A DNA stretch of 64,000 nucleotides from Nitrospiria bacterium (GTDB taxonomy: Bacteria > Nitrospirota > UBA9217). Below, one piece after another: positions 16,264-24,284 of the stretch (the stretch's first letter is position 1; every line of letters starts with the position of its first letter). The position numbers were made by a program, and so were the translations under genes. The stretch covers positions 1-64,000 of the forward strand of contig CAKKRC010000039.1 in NCBI GenBank assembly GCA_919902495.1, in the 5' to 3' direction. A model generated the notes under the pieces. That model had not been told where the DNA came from and made no database searches. It worked only from the letters and a program-made list of their open reading frames with translations.

Positions 16264-17472
16264 TTATCGAATATCGGCCTTCCGGAAGTTCCGGTACAGG
16301 AGCAGATCGTAGACGATCTTGAGACCGCCTGCGACGAGGAAAGGCGCGCCCAGGAGCGCCGGGGAGGCGAGAAGTGCGCCGGCAAGGGAAGGCGAAACCG
16401 CCGCACCAACAGAGCGGGCAATGGTCGTGACTCCCGACGCGGCGGAGCGTTCATCTGGCGCAACGACTGCCATCGTGTAGGACTGCCGTGTGGGAACATC
16501 CATCTGTGAGATGCTGAACCGGAGCAGCAGAACGAACACGGCCAGGCCCGCCGTCGGCATGAATGGAACAAGGCAGAGGAGCACGTTCGAGGGGATGTGC
16601 GTGTAGACCATGGTGCTGATCAGGCCGATCCGGTTCGCGAGCCGAACAGCGAGCAGTGCGGAGAAGCCGGCAAGGATGTTCGCGCCGAAGAAGATGCCGC
16701 CCAGGGCGCCGGCATCAAGGCCGAATTTTATATGGAACCAGTAGGCCACCATGCTCTGGATGACGAACCCGCCTGCAAAGGCATCGAGCGCGAAGAGCGC
16801 GGAGAGCTTCAGGACAACGCCTTTGGACCGGTGAAGACCGAGTACCCGTTCTTTCGCGGGGACGGCTGTTCTTGCCTCTACCTCAGGCGATAGAAAGTAG
16901 AAAAGGGTTATGAGAACTGCTCCGCATGCGGAATAGGCCAGGATCACTGCGCGGTAGGATCCCAGATCAGCATAGCCGGCATGCTTCAGGCCTTGTGACA
17001 GAAGACCTCCGGCAAGGGCGCCGGCAGCGGCTGCGAGTGAACCCGCGAGGTTGTACCAGGCGAATGCTTTCGTGCGCTGCTCAGAAGGAAGGATCTGGGA
17101 TAGTGCCGCTTGTTCAAGCGATAGGAAGGGGCCAATCTCGTTTCCGCGCGGGCTGATCACGCCGATGACGCCGGCGATCATGAGCAGGATGAAATTCCCG
17201 GTCATGCCGAATACGATGCCTGCCATGACCATGAGCCCCGCGCCGAGGATCAGCATCTTCTTCCTGCCGACGCGGTCCGCCGTCGTAGTGATCCAGAGTG
17301 ATATTCCCGCGTCGCCGGCAAGCGTGAGCGTGAACAACAGGCCGATCGCCTCACCGGTCAAACCGGTTTCGTGGAGGTACAGGGCGAGCACGACCGACAA
17401 GGCTCCATAGGCGAAGAGACGGACGCTGCGGGCGCAAAAAAGCAGGATGACGTCAGGCTGCATATGCGCCAT
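16264..17472 (-). CDS. MFS transporter (multidrug/efflux type)
   Basis: A 402-residue 12-helix major facilitator protein. The loop 2-3 signature appears as ITTTADRVGRKK and the C-terminal half has MDVPTRQSYTMAVVAPDERSAASGVT, typical of efflux-type MFS members. The ATG at 17472 has a GGAAAA motif upstream and overlaps the end of the ChrB-domain gene by 20 bases, so the two are translationally linked. The substrate is unknown; placement in a chromate cluster suggests export linked to metal or oxidative stress, but this is only context. Confidence 0.85.
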   Translation of the reverse strand: MAHMQPDVILLFCARSVRLFAYGALSVVLALYLHETGLTGEAIGLLFTLTLAGDAGISLWITTTADRVGRKKMLILGAGLMVMAGIVFGMTGNFILLMIAGVIGVISPRGNEIGPFLSLEQAALSQILPSEQRTKAFAWYNLAGSLAAAAGALAGGLLSQGLKHAGYADLGSYRAVILAYSACGAVLITLFYFLSPEVEARTAVPAKERVLGLHRSKGVVLKLSALFALDAFAGGFVIQSMVAYWFHIKFGLDAGALGGIFFGANILAGFSALLAVRLANRIGLISTMVYTHIPSNVLLCLVPFMPTAGLAVFVLLLRFSISQMDVPTRQSYTMAVVAPDERSAASGVTTIARSVGAAVSPSLAGALLASPALLGAPFLVAGGLKIVYDLLLYRNFRKADIR

Positions 17473-17917
17473 GGGGTTTTCCTTTCGTGATCAGCTCCTT
17501 GCAGTAGGCATAGAGCGCGTCGTACACGATCCATTCTGCGGAGTTGATCGCGTGATCGTCCTTGAAACCCAGATGGCGGAATCCCTCGGCGATGGCGTTC
17601 AGTCCCGGCCCTTCCGGCTGATGATGGAGGCTGTTGTCCGTGTCAGCTCCGTTCACGATGCGCGCGAGCAGTACCAGCGCGTGATCCTTTTCCAGCCCGT
17701 ACTTTTTCACGATGGCATCAAACGAACATTCCTTTCCCTGATGACCAAGTTCCACGTTCGGGACATCGTAGGGGATCGCTTTCAGCCTGGCAGCCTCGGT
17801 CTGAACCTTGTCAGCCGGGACGAAATGAAATTCCGCGTCCTTGTCCACGAACTTCTTGATGAGCCACGGGCAGGCGACACGGTCGACTTTGACGTTCTCG
17901 CGGGTGATCCATTTCAT
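17453..17917 (-). CDS. stand-alone ChrB C-terminal-type chromate resistance protein
   Basis: A 154-residue protein that matches the C-terminal domain of ChrB: TRENVKVDRVACPWLIKKFVD, FHFVPADKV, the metal-ligand-like LGHQGKECSFDAIVKKYGL and ARIVNGADTDN. The full-length ChrB at 21910-22890 carries the same domain (FIDRMASAWLIRRFVDPEAK, THHGDLCTFEVLVRSFGI). In the family this domain is linked to chromate sensing or resistance. The AAGGAG ribosome-binding site is well placed and the gene lies 13 bases after the HD gene. Confidence 0.88.
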   Translation of the reverse strand: MKWITRENVKVDRVACPWLIKKFVDKDAEFHFVPADKVQTEAARLKAIPYDVPNVELGHQGKECSFDAIVKKYGLEKDHALVLLARIVNGADTDNSLHHQPEGPGLNAIAEGFRHLGFKDDHAINSAEWIVYDALYAYCKELITKGKPHGAYAA

Positions 17918-17930
17918 GGGTTTGTCTCCT

Positions 17931-18485
17931 TCATGCTTTCTTCATCAGCCCCTGTATCTCCCGGTGATAGCCGAGATACCGTTCCAGCGTGATCGCGTTC
18001 TTTCCGTACTTGGGATAGGTCTTGAGTATCTCCTCGAACCTTGTTTCCGACTCTGACTCGGACGTGAGGGTGACGATCCCGTCATAGATGATGTCCACCA
18101 GCCGGTCGGCGTAGATCACGATCCGCTCCTCAAGCCGTTTGAGGGTATAATCCTTGACCGGCAGGCCGAGTTCCCGGGCTTCCGGCCCGGTCAGGCCTCC
18201 GCGGATGTGCTTCTCCATGATGTCGCATAATTCCCGCGGCAGGCCGATTTTTCCGCCAAGTTCGGCGCCGATCTTGCCGTGCTCCATTTCATGTGTTTTG
18301 CACTTCCCCAGATCATGGAACAGGGCGCCCCTTCCCACCAGCTCCTGGTCGATATCCGCTTTGCCGATGCGCCGTGCGATCTCGAGCGCTTTCTCGGCGA
18401 CCTTGACGCTGTGGATGATATCGTCTTCAGAAACACCTGCGCCTCTCAATATCTCCACATCGGAAGGGGAAATTGCATAGGTCAT
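17931..18485 (-). CDS. HD-domain hydrolase (HDIG type)
   Basis: A 184-residue HD-superfamily protein. The metal site is visible as LFHDLGKCKTHEMEHGK with the HD pair, a preceding conserved His (IIHSVKVAEKAL), and a later MEKHIRGGL. Such small HD proteins hydrolyse phosphate esters of nucleotides or other metabolites. The ATG overlaps the stop of the upstream MFS gene (ATGA), so they form one transcript. The substrate is unknown. The frame stays open upstream, but the start at 18485 (MTYAISPSDVEIL) fits both the coupling and domain length. Confidence 0.88.
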   Translation of the reverse strand: MTYAISPSDVEILRGAGVSEDDIIHSVKVAEKALEIARRIGKADIDQELVGRGALFHDLGKCKTHEMEHGKIGAELGGKIGLPRELCDIMEKHIRGGLTGPEARELGLPVKDYTLKRLEERIVIYADRLVDIIYDGIVTLTSESESETRFEEILKTYPKYGKNAITLERYLGYHREIQGLMKKA

Positions 18486-19693
18486 AGGGACGCCCTTTCG
18501 TGCTTCACCGTTACGAGGAATATCGGAATCGCGGCAAGGAGGATCGCAGCCATGAACAGGAACGAATAGATATAATCGTACCGCGCGATCAGGACCCCCG
18601 CGAGGATCGGGCCCGATGCGTGGCCGATGTCGAAGATCGTGCCGAAGGTGCCCATGGCAGTACCGAAGTGCTTCTCTTTGCACAGGTCCGCGACCAGGGC
18701 CGCGGAAGACGACGTAACGAAGGCTTCGCCGAAACCGAAGAATATGGCTGCGATCATAAGAGAATAAAAATCCTTCAGGAGAGGGATGGCTCCGAAGGCC
18801 CCTGCGCAGAGAAACATTCCGGCCACGATCAATGGCTTCCTGCCGAACCGGTCCGATATCTTTCCCATCACCGGCTTTGAAATGATGGTCACCACGACCT
18901 GGACCCCCCAGAGAAGTCCGGCCTGGAATTCATTCAGACCCGCCCTGGTAACCGCGTAGATCGGAAGGAACGCCTCCAGTGCTCCCACCGTGAGGTTCTG
19001 GAGGCCTTCCATGGCCGAGGTGACGACAATGCGTCTGTCGCTTATCACTTCCCTGATGCCGGAGCTGAACCGACGGTATGCTTCTTTCAGGCTTTTCCCG
19101 GCCTCGCGATGGCCATCGCCGCGCAGAATATTGACCGCCAGGAGCAGGGACATCATCCCGGCGATGCCGCTCAGGAGATATGCATTCTGGAAGTCGGAGA
19201 GCGCGGGATTTGACGCACCCGGCGTGCTGTGCAGGATGAAGCCGCCGAGCGGCGCGCCGAGCAGGTTCCCGATGATCGTAATGGACGAGAACCAGGAGAG
19301 CATCTCGCCTTTCTTCGCTCCCGCCACATCGGCAACCACGGCCATCGAGACAGGGCCGTAGATGGCTGTTGCGAGTCCGTGGATGAATCTGATGATGACC
19401 AGCAGACGGTAGTCGTGCACCAGGAGATAGGTGAAGGGCATGACGCCGAACACGACGAGGCCGATGAGCATGGTCCTCTTTCTGCCGATGATGTCCGAGA
19501 GCGCTCCCGCGGGCAGCTTGAAGAAGATTCCTGTCACCGTCGAGATGCCCACAGCGAAACCTATCGCCTCGGGTCCTGCGCCGAGGTAGAGCGCGAAAAG
19601 CGGCAGCACCGGGCTCCGCGCAAGGGCGTAGGACAGCCTGGCGAAGAAGCCGACGGTGCAGAGAGCGGTGAAGGGGGACAGGAATGTTGTCAT
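18482..19693 (-). CDS. MFS transporter
   Basis: A 403-residue 12-helix major facilitator. The loop 2-3 motif reads GALSDIIGRKRTM and the second-half equivalent GKISDRFGRKPLIV; RFIHGLATAIYGPVSMAVVAD resembles the drug-efflux motif C region. The start is ATG 19693 with AAGGA six bases upstream. Its stop codon overlaps the HD gene. It is unlike the other MFS of the cluster (16264-17472) in sequence, so the two are not a recent duplication. The substrate is unknown. Confidence 0.88.
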   Translation of the reverse strand: MTTFLSPFTALCTVGFFARLSYALARSPVLPLFALYLGAGPEAIGFAVGISTVTGIFFKLPAGALSDIIGRKRTMLIGLVVFGVMPFTYLLVHDYRLLVIIRFIHGLATAIYGPVSMAVVADVAGAKKGEMLSWFSSITIIGNLLGAPLGGFILHSTPGASNPALSDFQNAYLLSGIAGMMSLLLAVNILRGDGHREAGKSLKEAYRRFSSGIREVISDRRIVVTSAMEGLQNLTVGALEAFLPIYAVTRAGLNEFQAGLLWGVQVVVTIISKPVMGKISDRFGRKPLIVAGMFLCAGAFGAIPLLKDFYSLMIAAIFFGFGEAFVTSSSAALVADLCKEKHFGTAMGTFGTIFDIGHASGPILAGVLIARYDYIYSFLFMAAILLAAIPIFLVTVKHERASL

Positions 19694-19721
19694 TGGATTT
19701 CCTTGGTCGAGGAAAAGCACC

Positions 19722-19855
19722 CCACCTGACCTCCCCTTATTAAGGGGAGGAAAATCCCTCGATTACTAAGCCCCCTCACCCTTTTTCCCTCTCCCTCAAG
19801 GGGAGAGGGGCAGGGGTGAGGGTCATCGATAAGGGTAGGGGAGGTGGTCGTGCCA
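19722..19855. repeat. CCTCCCC...GGGGAGG inverted-repeat element
   Basis: The gap between the iron-sulfur gene and the MFS gene contains CCTCCCCTTATTAAGGGGAGG, a hairpin, followed by CTCTCCCTCAAGGGGAGAGG and a flanking GGGGAGGTGG. Related hairpins are at 22955-22996 and 34200-34255. Confidence 0.7.
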
Positions 19856-19878
19856 GAGGTTCATGAACATTCCGTTAA

Positions 19879-20433
19879 TCAATGTTTCGCCGGCGCTTGC
19901 CGGTCGAAGTAGATGCTCTTTCCGCCGATGCTGACCGGGATGCCCATGGCGACCTCGGCTTGGATGAGGCCCAGCGCCCGCGCGGCCGCGCCCACGCGCT
20001 GCTGCACCCGGTTGTCGACGTTGTGGATGCTCGCGGTCTTGGCCGCCGATGACAGGGCGACGCCGATGTCCATCATTCGCATGACGCAGTGGGGACCTGT
20101 GTAGCCCATCTCCTTTGCCTGCATCTGCCTGTTTTTGGTGAACTCTGCGCACGTGGGATAACCGCAGGCCCCGCAGTCATACCCCGCGGTCACGGGTTTG
20201 GAAAGACCGATGAGCAGGAGCGCCTGGGAGTTCTCGATGTTCGATGCGTCGCGGAGCCAGAAGGCCTCGTTCGTGCTCTTCGGCGCATACTCCTTCATTG
20301 CCTGCGCGATCTTCTTGAGGTCCTCGTCCTTGGTGACGACTACGATCTCGAGGAAATCCTTGCCTCCTGCCTTGGGCGCGGTCCTTGCCGACGCCGCCAT
20401 GAATTGTACCGCCATTTCAGCAACCTGTTTCAT
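19879..20433 (-). CDS. DUF2148-type iron-sulfur (ferredoxin-like) protein
   Basis: A 184-residue soluble protein with the cluster motif YDCGACGYPTCAEF (C-x2-C-x4-C, about residues 87-95) and a further Cys in GPHCVMRMMD, which together could hold a 4Fe-4S cluster. The C-terminal half carries the family pattern VGAAARALGLIQAEVAMGIPVS. It is 11 bases downstream of chrA with an AAGGAGG ribosome-binding site, so it belongs to the chromate operon. A redox role (for example electron supply for Cr(VI) reduction or stress sensing) is inferred only from the cluster and the context. Confidence 0.85.
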   Translation of the reverse strand: MKQVAEMAVQFMAASARTAPKAGGKDFLEIVVVTKDEDLKKIAQAMKEYAPKSTNEAFWLRDASNIENSQALLLIGLSKPVTAGYDCGACGYPTCAEFTKNRQMQAKEMGYTGPHCVMRMMDIGVALSSAAKTASIHNVDNRVQQRVGAAARALGLIQAEVAMGIPVSIGGKSIYFDRQAPAKH

Positions 20434-20444
20434 AGGAGACCTCC

Positions 20445-21743
20445 TTAGAGTATTGTTTTCCAGAGCAAGCCCGCCAGTGCCGACCCGATGATCACCGGTA
20501 CCATGCCCCATTTGAGCCACTGCATGCCGACGAATGCGATCACGGCCGCGGCGAGAGCGTACCAGTCGAAACCTCCCGCATCGGGGACCAGGGTGTGATG
20601 GGTAAACATCACCGCAAGGTTCAGAACGACGCCGACGACCGATGCGGTGATGGCGGAGAGCGCCTTGCCGAGGCTTTCGTTCTTCCTGAGCGTCTCGATG
20701 TACGGAGCAAGCAGGAAGATCATCATGAACGACGGAATGAACGTTACCCAGGTGGTGAGCAGCCCGCCGATGGCGCCGCCGAGGGCCGGGGAAAGCCCCT
20801 GGGCGTGATAATACCCCGCGAGGTAGCCCACGAACTGGTTCACCATGATGAGCGGCCCCGGCGTGGTCTCTGCCAGGCCGAGCCCGTCCATCATCTGCTC
20901 GGGCATGATCCAGTGATAGTGGCTCACGGCCTGCTGGCTGATGTAGCCAAGCACCGCGTAAGCGCCGCCGAAGGTCACGACCGCGGCCTTGCTGAACAGG
21001 ATGCCGATATCGATGAACGTGTCGTTCCAGCCCCGCCAGAGACCGATCAGGACTACCGGCAGGGACCAGAGGCTGAGGAAGACAGCAAGGACCTTGACGA
21101 AGCGCTGCCAGCCCTTGCTCCTGCTTGCAGCGGCCCTTTCCGCGACAGGCGAGATCGGTTTGTGCGGCATCGTGTCAGATGCGGCCTGGGGAAATAATCC
21201 GGGATACCGTGTGCCTGCAGCGTAGCCGATCAGCCCCGCGAACAAGACGATGACCGGAAAGGGAATGTTAAAGACATATATCCCGACGAAAGCCGCCGCA
21301 GCAAGTGAGTAGAGGAATCCTGTCTTGAGCGACTTTTTCCCGATGCGCAATACCGCCTCAAAAACGATCGCGACGACTGCGGGTTTTAATCCATAGAAAA
21401 AAGCGGCAACCGTGGGTACGCTGCCGAGCGAAGCATAGAGCCAGGCGAACAGCCAGAGGATGAAGATGGAAGGAAGGACGAAGAGGCCGCCGGCGATGAT
21501 CCCGCCCCATTTGCCGTTCAAAAGCCAGCCGATGTAGGTCGCGAGCTGCTGCGCCTCAGGGCCGGGCAGGAGCATGCAGAAGTTCAGCGCCTGGAGAAAA
21601 TGGTCCTCGGCGATCCATTTCTTCTTCTCGACGAGATCCTTGTGCATCATGGCGATCTGGCCGGTGGGTCCGCCGAAGCTGATGAAGCCGAGCTTCAGCC
21701 AGTAGCGGAAGGCCTCGCGAAATGATACCTGTTCGTTGGACAT
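20445..21743 (-). CDS. chrA: chromate transporter ChrA
   Basis: A 433-residue two-domain (long-chain) CHR transporter that exports chromate from the cytoplasm. Both halves show the family signatures: FGGPTGQIAMMH, LPGPEAQQLATYIGW in the first and FGGAYAVLGYI, ETTPGPLIMVNQFVGYLAGY in the second, each followed by hydrophobic helices (about 10-13 in total). The start was set at ATG 21743, with GAGGT a few bases before it; an ATG five codons upstream is the alternative. It lies between chrB and the iron-sulfur gene on the minus strand. Confidence 0.93.
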   Translation of the reverse strand: MSNEQVSFREAFRYWLKLGFISFGGPTGQIAMMHKDLVEKKKWIAEDHFLQALNFCMLLPGPEAQQLATYIGWLLNGKWGGIIAGGLFVLPSIFILWLFAWLYASLGSVPTVAAFFYGLKPAVVAIVFEAVLRIGKKSLKTGFLYSLAAAAFVGIYVFNIPFPVIVLFAGLIGYAAGTRYPGLFPQAASDTMPHKPISPVAERAAASRSKGWQRFVKVLAVFLSLWSLPVVLIGLWRGWNDTFIDIGILFSKAAVVTFGGAYAVLGYISQQAVSHYHWIMPEQMMDGLGLAETTPGPLIMVNQFVGYLAGYYHAQGLSPALGGAIGGLLTTWVTFIPSFMMIFLLAPYIETLRKNESLGKALSAITASVVGVVLNLAVMFTHHTLVPDAGGFDWYALAAAVIAFVGMQWLKWGMVPVIIGSALAGLLWKTIL

Positions 21744-21783
21744 TATTACCTCATTCAAAATCGAAACGATAAAAGTTATTTTG

Positions 21784-21875
21784 CCGCCGAGGTTAGCGAG
21801 GACACCGAGTATAACATTTAGTGGACATGAAATATTAGCATCTCTCGGTGAACTCTGTGCCCTCTGTGGCTATGT
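21784..21875. repeat. CCACAGAG-type inverted repeat between chrB and chrA
   Basis: Left part GCCGAGGTTAGCGAGGACAC, right part CTCGGTGAACTCTGTGCCC then TCTGTGGC. It is the same family as the element between hisA and hisH, so the family is spread through both the core operon and the accessory island. Confidence 0.65.
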
Positions 21876-21909
21876 ATTCTGTCCGTATTTTTTTCATAAT
21901 GACGTACGA

Positions 21910-22890
21910 TCAAGTGCGCGACTGGTACATCATCTCGAACACGGCAATACCCTTTTCGAGCATTTCAGCATCATCCTTGACGGTCTTTCTGATGCCGGTC
22001 AGGACCTCTTCGATGCCGCTTCCGGCAGCATTGCCGTACTTGTCGTCCTTCAGGTCCAGATCATGGACGATCTCGGCGATCTTCCTGACCGCTTTGTCCT
22101 TGATGCCGAACGACCGTACGAGCACCTCGAACGTGCAGAGGTCGCCGTGGTGCGTGAATTCGCCGCCCTGCATGTCGAAGGCGACCTCGCCAGGCGCGAT
22201 TGCAGCAGCGTTGGCGTCAGCGACAAAGCGGAACTTCGCTTCAGGGTCCACGAAGCGGCGGATCAACCAGGCAGAGGCCATGCGGTCTATGAAGGGCCGC
22301 TTCCGCGTAACCCAGACCTTGCGATGGTACGCTTTCAGGTCCTTTCGGGCAAGGGGCGCTGGTTTCGCCGTATCGGGCTCCTGAAGTCCTGAAAGCGTGG
22401 CCTCCAGGGACCGGATACGTTTGCCCGTCTCCCTGCCGAGAGGCGAACTGAAAAAATCCCTGCCCTGGATATCCTCGTAGGCCTTTTTCGACGCAACCAG
22501 CGGTCCGGCGATCGCCGCCCGGGTTCCGGCGACCGCGCTTTTTCGAGAGCTTTGCGCCTTCCGCTCCAGTCCATCGAGGACCTTGTCCAACTCGCGGTAT
22601 TCAGCGTCTCGTTGGGTGTTGAAAAGTGCCCGCACGTCCGGGTCGGGTATCGTTTCGATGCGCCGGGTCCGCACGAACGCTCCGTCCCCGCCGAGGGATC
22701 TCACCTCTCCGATGATCCACTGAAAAAGCTCTTCGTGCTCATCGCTTGCCGGAAGGATATAGACCGCTCCCTTGAGCGGAACGGCGCCCGCTTTAGCGAG
22801 CTTGCGCCATATCTTCATTCTGCCGCTCACGGGGTGGGAGGGAACGCTGTAAAAGATGAGCAGCCATTCCTGTGCAGGGGTATTAGTCAT
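21910..22890 (-). CDS. chrB: chromate resistance protein ChrB, full length
   Basis: A 326-residue ChrB. The N-terminal half (~1-130) contains EWLLIFYSVPSHPVSGRMKIW and LKGAVYILPASDEHEELFQW, followed by a charged helical linker; the C-terminal half (~185-320) carries RPFIDRMASAWLIRRFVD and THHGDLCTFEVLVRSFG. ChrB proteins are known as chromate-responsive regulators of chrA. Here it precedes chrA by about 170 bases and is transcribed in the same direction, so it can sense chromate and control the operon. The next minus-strand gene upstream is unrelated. Confidence 0.92.
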   Translation of the reverse strand: MTNTPAQEWLLIFYSVPSHPVSGRMKIWRKLAKAGAVPLKGAVYILPASDEHEELFQWIIGEVRSLGGDGAFVRTRRIETIPDPDVRALFNTQRDAEYRELDKVLDGLERKAQSSRKSAVAGTRAAIAGPLVASKKAYEDIQGRDFFSSPLGRETGKRIRSLEATLSGLQEPDTAKPAPLARKDLKAYHRKVWVTRKRPFIDRMASAWLIRRFVDPEAKFRFVADANAAAIAPGEVAFDMQGGEFTHHGDLCTFEVLVRSFGIKDKAVRKIAEIVHDLDLKDDKYGNAAGSGIEEVLTGIRKTVKDDAEMLEKGIAVFEMMYQSRT

Positions 22891-22954
22891 CGGTTTCTCA
22901 AAAGTTAGAATATCGGATATCGTATTACGCTTGCATGGAGACCAGAGCAGGTAA

Positions 22955-22996
22955 CCTCCACACCTCCCCTTATGTAAGGGGAGGCTGGGTGGGGTT
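22955..22996. repeat. CCTCCCC...GGGGAGG inverted-repeat element
   Basis: CCTCCCCTTATGTAAGGGGAGG hairpin with short flanks ACCTCCAC and GGTGGGGTT, located between the chrB start and the next minus-strand gene. Confidence 0.7.
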
Positions 22997-23007
22997 AATA
23001 AAGAGCT

Positions 23008-23226
23008 CTATGCCGCCGCGCAGTGCTGCAGGTGCTCCCGCAGGATCGCGGTGTGGATATCGTCGTAATCCGCCGCTTCAGCGAAAGCGATCTCGATCAG
23101 GTTCTCTTCGAGCGATTCCTTGAAGGGATCGCAGATAGCGGCGGCCGGCGTTTCCAGCCGTATTCCTTCTTCGAGCATTGCAGCTTCGGTCAAATTGTCG
23201 ATCAGGTTCTTGAACAGGGTCTTCAT
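23008..23226 (-). CDS. small acidic protein, unknown
   Basis: A 72-residue acidic, probably helical protein (MKTLFKNLIDNLTEAAMLEEG...). An ideal AGGAGGT ribosome-binding site 5 bases before ATG 23226 and a strong promoter just upstream (TTGACA, 17 bases, TACTCT) support expression. No membrane segment or known domain is visible. A perfect palindrome covers the promoter, so a regulator probably controls it. It might be a small stress-response protein; function unknown. Confidence 0.75.
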   Translation of the reverse strand: MKTLFKNLIDNLTEAAMLEEGIRLETPAAAICDPFKESLEENLIEIAFAEAADYDDIHTAILREHLQHCAAA

Positions 23227-23255
23227 GGGACACCTCCTATGTAACTCTTGATATA

Positions 23256-23284
23256 AGAGTAACACCTGTTACATATATTGTCAA
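23256..23284 (-). promoter_or_regulatory. promoter with palindromic operator
   Basis: On the minus strand, TTGACA (23284-23279), 17-base spacer and TACTCT (23261-23256). The perfect inverted repeat GTAACACCTGTTAC (23259-23272) overlaps the -10 end and the spacer, where a bound repressor would block RNA polymerase. The regulator is unknown. Confidence 0.6.
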
Positions 23285-23430
23285 GGGGAAAACGGCAGCG
23301 GGATAGCCATGATCAGAAGGTTATTGGCAGCATATAATAAGGTTGACAAAGGACTTCGCTAAGGTTGCAGGTTAACTCTATGAATCTATGAATGGAAAGT
23401 GATCACATTAGCTCAACCTATAAAACCCCC

Positions 23431-23459
23431 TTGACATAGTCATCTACTTAGTCTACTAT
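23431..23459 (+). promoter_or_regulatory. strong promoter of the PHD/PIN pair, implies leaderless mRNA
   Basis: Consensus TTGACA at 23431-23436, 17-base spacer, TACTAT at 23454-23459. The antitoxin ATG is at 23466, seven bases after the -10 box, where transcription normally begins, and no Shine-Dalgarno sequence lies between. Confidence 0.65.
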
Positions 23460-23465
23460 TTAACC

Positions 23466-23711
23466 ATGAAAAAGATCAATGTCCACGAAGCCAAAACCCA
23501 TCTTTCACATTATTTGGACGAGGTGGAACACGGAGAAACCGTCCTGGTCTGTCGACGTAATCAGCCGATTGCTGAACTGCGTCCACTTGCGGCCCATCGA
23601 CATAAGCCGCGCGCAATCGGCCTGGCCAAGGGGAAGTTCACCGTACCTGCCACGTTCTTTGAGGACTTGCCTGATGAAACGCTCGCCGCGTTTCAGGGCA
23701 GCGCCACATGA
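23466..23711 (+). CDS. PHD/YefM-family antitoxin
   Basis: An 81-residue protein with the typical N-terminal PHD dimerisation and DNA-binding fold: VHEAKTHLSHYLDEVEHGETVLVCRRNQPIAEL. The C-terminal part (GKFTVPATFFEDLPDETLAAF) matches the toxin-binding tail found on antitoxins paired with PIN toxins. It should bind and neutralise the PIN protein encoded next and repress the shared promoter. The stop overlaps the toxin start by 4 bases. The ATG appears to be at or next to the transcription start. Confidence 0.9.
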   Translation: MKKINVHEAKTHLSHYLDEVEHGETVLVCRRNQPIAELRPLAAHRHKPRAIGLAKGKFTVPATFFEDLPDETLAAFQGSAT

Positions 23712-24094
23712 ACATCCTTCTGGATACCTGCACGTTCCTCTGGATCGTTGCGGGCAGCGATGAGTTGCCCGAATCCGCCCGCCGGGTCTTTACCGATCCG
23801 GGCAATGAGGTTTACCTGAGCGTCGCATCGGCCTGGGAGATCATCGTCAAACATCAGTTGGGCAAGCTGCCGCTTCCCGAGCCGCCCCACGACTTCATCA
23901 GAAAATGGCGCACGCGCCACGACATCGACTCTCTGCCGCTGGATGAGGCCGCGGTCCTGCAGCTCTCCCGCCTTCCCGACTACCACAAAGACCCGTTCGA
24001 CAGGACCCTCGTCTGCCAGGCCATCGCCGGCGGCATGGTCATCCTGACGCCTGATCCGAGCATCACCAGATATCCGGTCAGGACAGAGTGGTAG
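23708..24094 (+). CDS. PIN-domain toxin (VapC-like)
   Basis: A 128-residue PIN ribonuclease. Acidic residues of the active site are seen in ILLDTCTFLW (Asp6), SVASAWEIIVKH (Glu) and DPFDRTLVCQA (Asp pair), with a further Asp in LTPDPSI. Toxins of this type cleave RNA using Mg. The start overlaps the antitoxin stop (ATGA), giving coupled translation. An imperfect ~72-base sequence just after its stop is repeated after the DUF4325 gene. Confidence 0.9.
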   Translation: MNILLDTCTFLWIVAGSDELPESARRVFTDPGNEVYLSVASAWEIIVKHQLGKLPLPEPPHDFIRKWRTRHDIDSLPLDEAAVLQLSRLPDYHKDPFDRTLVCQAIAGGMVILTPDPSITRYPVRTEW

Positions 24095-24109
24095 GCATGC
24101 AAGGACGCG

Positions 24110-24182
24110 AACTCACCGGAGCGAAGGGGCGGCGGAAGATCGTGGCGGAGAGGAAATAGAAGCGAAAGCAAATGAAATGCAG
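24110..24182. repeat. ~72-base imperfect direct repeat, copy A
   Basis: Contains ACCGGAGCGAAGG, GGCGGCGGAAGATCG and GGCGGAGAGGAAATAGAAGC, matching in order GCCGGAGTGAAGG, GGCGGCGGGCGATCG and GGCGGAGAAGAAAAAGAAGC of copy B at 25312-25384. Copy A follows the PIN toxin and copy B follows the DUF4325 gene, so the repeats bracket that gene. Confidence 0.65.
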
Positions 24183-24200
24183 CAAATCGGAGGATGTTTA

Positions 24201-24250
24201 TAAGGTTGACAATAAAATTTATAAGGTTTACAATCGTATCCTGTAAGGTT
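24201..24250 (+). promoter_or_regulatory. promoter overlapped by TAAGGTT iterons
   Basis: TTGACA (24206-24211), 17 bases, TACAAT (24229-24234). Three direct repeats TAAGGTTGACA (24201), TAAGGTTTACA (24222) and TAAGGTTGCG (24244) cover the -35 box, the -10 box and the start region. Two more copies lie at 23338 and 23360, upstream of the toxin-antitoxin pair. The spacing suggests operators for the winged-helix protein encoded directly downstream. Confidence 0.6.
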
Positions 24251-24284
24251 GCGTACACTCAATAGGCTGAACACAAAGGGAAAT

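Noticed and set aside
14980-16509. 509-codon plus-strand frame over the ATP-grasp protein
   Set aside because: Antisense shadow; the minus-strand gene has recognisable ATP-grasp and phosphohistidine motifs and the plus-strand product is low-complexity Arg/Gly/Asp-rich.
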